This document shows positions 61,463 to 64,000 of a DNA stretch of 64,000 bases, in pieces. The stretch lies in the NCBI RefSeq assembly GCF_902825325.1, contig NZ_CADEAR010000014.1, positions 1 through 64,000 on the forward strand, given 5' to 3'. Made by a program: the position numbers and the translations under genes. This stretch comes from Brucella tritici. GTDB lineage: Bacteria; Pseudomonadota; Alphaproteobacteria; Rhizobiales; Rhizobiaceae. Below the pieces are notes generated by a model. The model saw only the letters and a list, made by a program, of their open reading frames with translations. It did no database searches and was not told the DNA's origin. Position 1 is the first letter of the stretch, and each line of letters begins with the position of its first letter.

Positions 61463-63079
61463 GTGAGGGACTTCGACTATATCATCGTAGGTGGTGGTTC
61501 TTCCGGCTGTGTCACTGCAGCAAAGCTGGTTAGTGAACACGGCGCCCGCGTCGCGCTCATTGAACAGGGGCCGTCGAACCGCCACCCGCTTCTGCGTATG
61601 CCCGCAGGCTTCGTGAAGATGCTGAAAGGCAGCCGGTACCTGACCTTTCACAAGACGGAACCGCAGCCACAGCTCGATGGCCGCGTGCACGATCTGCCAC
61701 AGGGGCGAGTGCTTGGCGGCGGGTCGACCGTCAACGCCATGGTTTACATGCGTGGTCGACGCTCCGACTATGAAGCGTGGAACCGCGCAACTGAAGCTAG
61801 TTCCAACGGTATCGGCTGGGGATGGGACGATCTCCTGCCCCATTACCGCCGACAGGAGGGCAACCAGTCGCTCGCCAGCCCGGCTCACGGCACAGATGGT
61901 CCGTTAAAGGTTTCAAACCCACGCCACATAGCCGAAATCTCCCATGTCTTCGTCAAGACGCTGCAGGAGATGGGGCTGCCGCTCCGCAACGACTTCAACA
62001 ACGGCACGCAAGCGGGCGTCGGCTATATGCAGACGACGATTGGCGGTGCGCGACGGTGCGGAGCAGTCGAAGCCTTTATTGAGCCACTGGCGGACCATCC
62101 GAATTTGACGATCTTGACCGGTACGCGCGTACTCCGCCTCGTCCTTGAGGGAGGAAAAGCGGTGGGTGTCGAGATCGCCGAAGGCAGCCAGATCAGGACG
62201 CTTTATGCTGCAAATGAGATTATCCTCGCCGCCGGAGCCTTTGGGACGCCGAAGGTCCTGATGCTCTCAGGCTTAGGCCCCGCAGGTGAATTGCGCCGCC
62301 ACGATATAGAAGTCCGGGCCGATCTTGCTGGCGTCGGTGAAAACCTGATGGACCACCATGAGGTTCCGCTTGTCGCCGCCACCCATGAAAAGCTCGGTTA
62401 TTACGGTGAGGATCGCGGCATGCGCATGCTGGCTAACGGCCTGCAATACATGCTCTTCGGGTCTGGGCCCGTTTCGACCAATGGCTGCGAGACCTGCGCC
62501 TTCATCAATCCCCTCGATCCCTCGGGCGAACCAATGATCCAGTTCTATTGCGTACCGACCGTTTATCTCGACCGCGATGTGATGGGTGTTGCGCCGACTG
62601 ATGGCGTTACCCTCAATTCCTGCCTGTTGCAGCCAAAGGCACGCGGCACCGTTCGCCTCCGCTCGGCGGACCCCGCAGCCCTACCGATTATCAACTCGAA
62701 TTATCTTGGTCATGAGGATGATATCCGTCATGAGATTGCTGGATTGCGCTTTGGGCGCGAGGTGCTGAAGACCGGGCCGATGGCGAAAGTCGTCAAAGGC
62801 GAGATATTCCCCGGAGAGGCTTTCGGATCTGATGACGAGTTGCTCGCCCACTGCAAACTCACGGTCAAGACGAACTATCATCCCTGCGGCACCGCCCGTA
62901 TGGGTGCCGAGGACGATCCGCTGGCTGTATTAACACCTGATCTGCGGGTGAAGGGTGTGGAGGGTCTGCGTGTCTTCGACGTTTCGATGATGCCGCGTAT
63001 CGTCAGCGGAAATACCAACGCTCCCGCGATGGCAGTCGCCGATCGCGGCGTAGACATCATGATGGGGACAAACCGATGA
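61463..63079 (+). CDS. GMC-family FAD oxidoreductase
   Basis: A 538-residue glucose-methanol-choline oxidoreductase: FAD loop YIIVGGGSSGCVTAAKL at the N-terminus, GRVLGGGSTVNAMVYMRG (GMC signature 1) near residue 82, AAGAFGTPKVLMLSGLGP (signature 2) near 260, and the catalytic His in YHPCGTARMG with the Asn in VSGNTNAPAMA. The GTG at 61463 comes 1 bp after the dehydratase stop with GGAG upstream; ATG 61439 is an alternative inside the dehydratase gene. It would oxidise an alcohol or sugar hydroxyl. A possible order is import, oxidation by this enzyme, then dehydration, but the substrate is unknown. Confidence 0.87.
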   Translation: MRDFDYIIVGGGSSGCVTAAKLVSEHGARVALIEQGPSNRHPLLRMPAGFVKMLKGSRYLTFHKTEPQPQLDGRVHDLPQGRVLGGGSTVNAMVYMRGRRSDYEAWNRATEASSNGIGWGWDDLLPHYRRQEGNQSLASPAHGTDGPLKVSNPRHIAEISHVFVKTLQEMGLPLRNDFNNGTQAGVGYMQTTIGGARRCGAVEAFIEPLADHPNLTILTGTRVLRLVLEGGKAVGVEIAEGSQIRTLYAANEIILAAGAFGTPKVLMLSGLGPAGELRRHDIEVRADLAGVGENLMDHHEVPLVAATHEKLGYYGEDRGMRMLANGLQYMLFGSGPVSTNGCETCAFINPLDPSGEPMIQFYCVPTVYLDRDVMGVAPTDGVTLNSCLLQPKARGTVRLRSADPAALPIINSNYLGHEDDIRHEIAGLRFGREVLKTGPMAKVVKGEIFPGEAFGSDDELLAHCKLTVKTNYHPCGTARMGAEDDPLAVLTPDLRVKGVEGLRVFDVSMMPRIVSGNTNAPAMAVADRGVDIMMGTNR

Positions 63080-63213
63080 AGTCGCCATTATAATCCGCAG
63101 CATAAAGCATTCGCTTCAGTTGCGCGACAGATCCATGCTTAATGGCAGGCTCCACCGTTTTTCGCAGAGATCTGTCAGAACGACAAGCCCTCATAAACTG
63201 AGAAGCCGACAAG

Positions 63214-64000
63214 TCAGGGCGCATGGATCGCTTCTATCCGCAGGGTCTCCAAGAACACTTCCGCTGCTGGTGACAGGCGCGCATGCGCACGCGTTGTAAC
63301 GCCAATAAGCCCTGCAGTTGCGCGCAATGCCACCGGCAGGATGACAATGCCGCCGAGTGCAGCTTCCTGCCGCGCGACCTGTGCAGGAAAAACGGCGAGA
63401 TAGTCGGCAGCCATCAACAACTGCCGGTTGGTGAGTAGCGATACGGAATCGATAGCATGTATCGGTGGTTCGAGACCTTCCTCCAGAAAGGTTATGTCGA
63501 TCTGGCGTCGCATATTCGTTTCGGGGGTTGGCAGGATCCATTCCCATTCCGTCAATTCTGCAAGACTCAGATGATCGCGTTTCGTTAACGGATGATTTCG
63601 GCGCGCAACGACGCAGGCGAAGTCCTCGGTCAACACTTCCTGTTTGAGGCTCAGTGTCTCTCTGCGATCCGATAGCCGCCCGATGACGAGATCCAGTTCA
63701 CCAGCCCGCAGTGCTGGGATGAGTATGTCATCCGTGCCCTCGACGACCTTCACCACCAATTTGGGTCGCTCGCGCCGCAATCGCGCGATCGCATTCGGCA
63801 GCAATTCGGCCGAGGCGGCCAGCAGGGTTCCAATTGCAACCCGTCCGCCCTTTCCATCACGCAGATCGGCCAGGTGCTCCTCCGCATCCGCGAGTTGCGT
63901 GAGCATCAACCTGGCGTGCTCGGCCAATGTGTCGCCGAACATCGTAGGCACGATCCCGCGATTGGTGCGATCGAAAAGGAGGGCGCCGGTTATTACCTCG
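63214..64000 (-). CDS. LysR family regulator, GbpR-like (5' end beyond window)
   Basis: At least 262 residues of a LysR-type regulator read leftward from the window edge. The start of the visible part, LFDRTNRGIVPTMFGDTLAEHA, is the end of the winged-helix domain, so about 45-50 N-terminal residues are outside. The rest is the periplasmic-binding-like effector domain (VAIGTLLAASAELLPNAI, ELDLVIGRLSDR, LSLAELTEWEWILPTPETNMR). It resembles GbpR, which controls the galactose/arabinose binding protein in Agrobacterium and Azospirillum. It converges on the GMC gene; a long-loop inverted repeat GACAGATC/GATCTGTC at 63126-63176 lies between. Confidence 0.82.
   Translation of the reverse strand, partial: EVITGALLFDRTNRGIVPTMFGDTLAEHARLMLTQLADAEEHLADLRDGKGGRVAIGTLLAASAELLPNAIARLRRERPKLVVKVVEGTDDILIPALRAGELDLVIGRLSDRRETLSLKQEVLTEDFACVVARRNHPLTKRDHLSLAELTEWEWILPTPETNMRRQIDITFLEEGLEPPIHAIDSVSLLTNRQLLMAADYLAVFPAQVARQEAALGGIVILPVALRATAGLIGVTTRAHARLSPAAEVFLETLRIEAIHAP

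Noticed and set aside
1-64000. CRISPR arrays, tRNA or rRNA genes, phage or integrase genes
   Set aside because: Looked for on both strands by eye; no regularly spaced repeats, cloverleaf-like sequences with CCA ends, rRNA stretches or phage structural genes were seen.

Overview
The window looks like an accessory, catabolism-rich part of an alphaproteobacterial (Rhizobiales) genome, most likely Brucella/Ochrobactrum. The grounds are the style of the proteins (PotD/PotABC-type, TRAP and Ugp-type importers, a GbpR-like LysR regulator, FadR-type GntR regulators), the moderately GC-rich coding sequence, and a 106-bp repeat at 36088-36193 whose size and end structure recall the Bru-RS palindromic repeats. 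There is no rRNA, tRNA, CRISPR array or phage module. The assignment to a genus is an inference; nothing was searched.

Layout. 1-4.6 kb: tail of a broken amino-acid ABC permease, its ATPase, a glutathione S-transferase, a thiamine-diphosphate enzyme and a DUF3422 membrane protein. 4.7-13.4 kb: a Na+/H+ antiporter-like protein, then a TRAP transporter (dctPQM) with acetylating acetaldehyde dehydrogenase and 4-hydroxy-2-oxovalerate aldolase, a divergent GlcD-type FAD dehydrogenase and an IclR regulator. Together these suggest a route from an imported 2,4-dihydroxy acid to pyruvate plus acyl-CoA. 13.9-15.45 kb: decayed IS110 and IS6 transposases. 15.5-23.2 kb: a Puu-like amine/polyamine module (cupin-XRE regulator, PotDBCA-type ABC, cupin protein, PuuB-like oxidase, EamA exporter). 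23.8-36 kb: a second PotD-type ABC module with amidase, M20 hydrolase, GntR regulator, Rid-family protein, DadA-like dehydrogenase, DUF1028 protein, nitrilase-family amidase and a flavin monooxygenase. This set does not match a pathway I know and is the best candidate for an undescribed catabolic system.

36.5-41.8 kb: a compact archaic (Csu-type) chaperone-usher fimbrial operon in visibly AT-richer DNA, with a small LptA-like periplasmic protein. 42.4-54.97 kb: a D-galactose oxidative (De Ley-Doudoroff) locus with an AraFGH-type importer, sugar dehydrogenase, mutarotase, DgoD, DgoK and DgoA; beside it lies a small operon (ACS-family MFS transporter plus DapA-family lyase) with its own regulator. 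55.2-64 kb: a Ugp/Mal-type sugar ABC importer with a second DgoD-like dehydratase and a GMC oxidoreductase, flanked by a FadR-type regulator and a LysR regulator that runs off the window.

Themes that recur: each import system sits with its own catabolic enzymes and regulator; the solute-binding-protein gene of several operons is followed by a hairpin; three FadR-type regulators lie in 11 kb, each beside an inverted repeat; and the sugar-acid dehydratase is present twice with different active-site surroundings.
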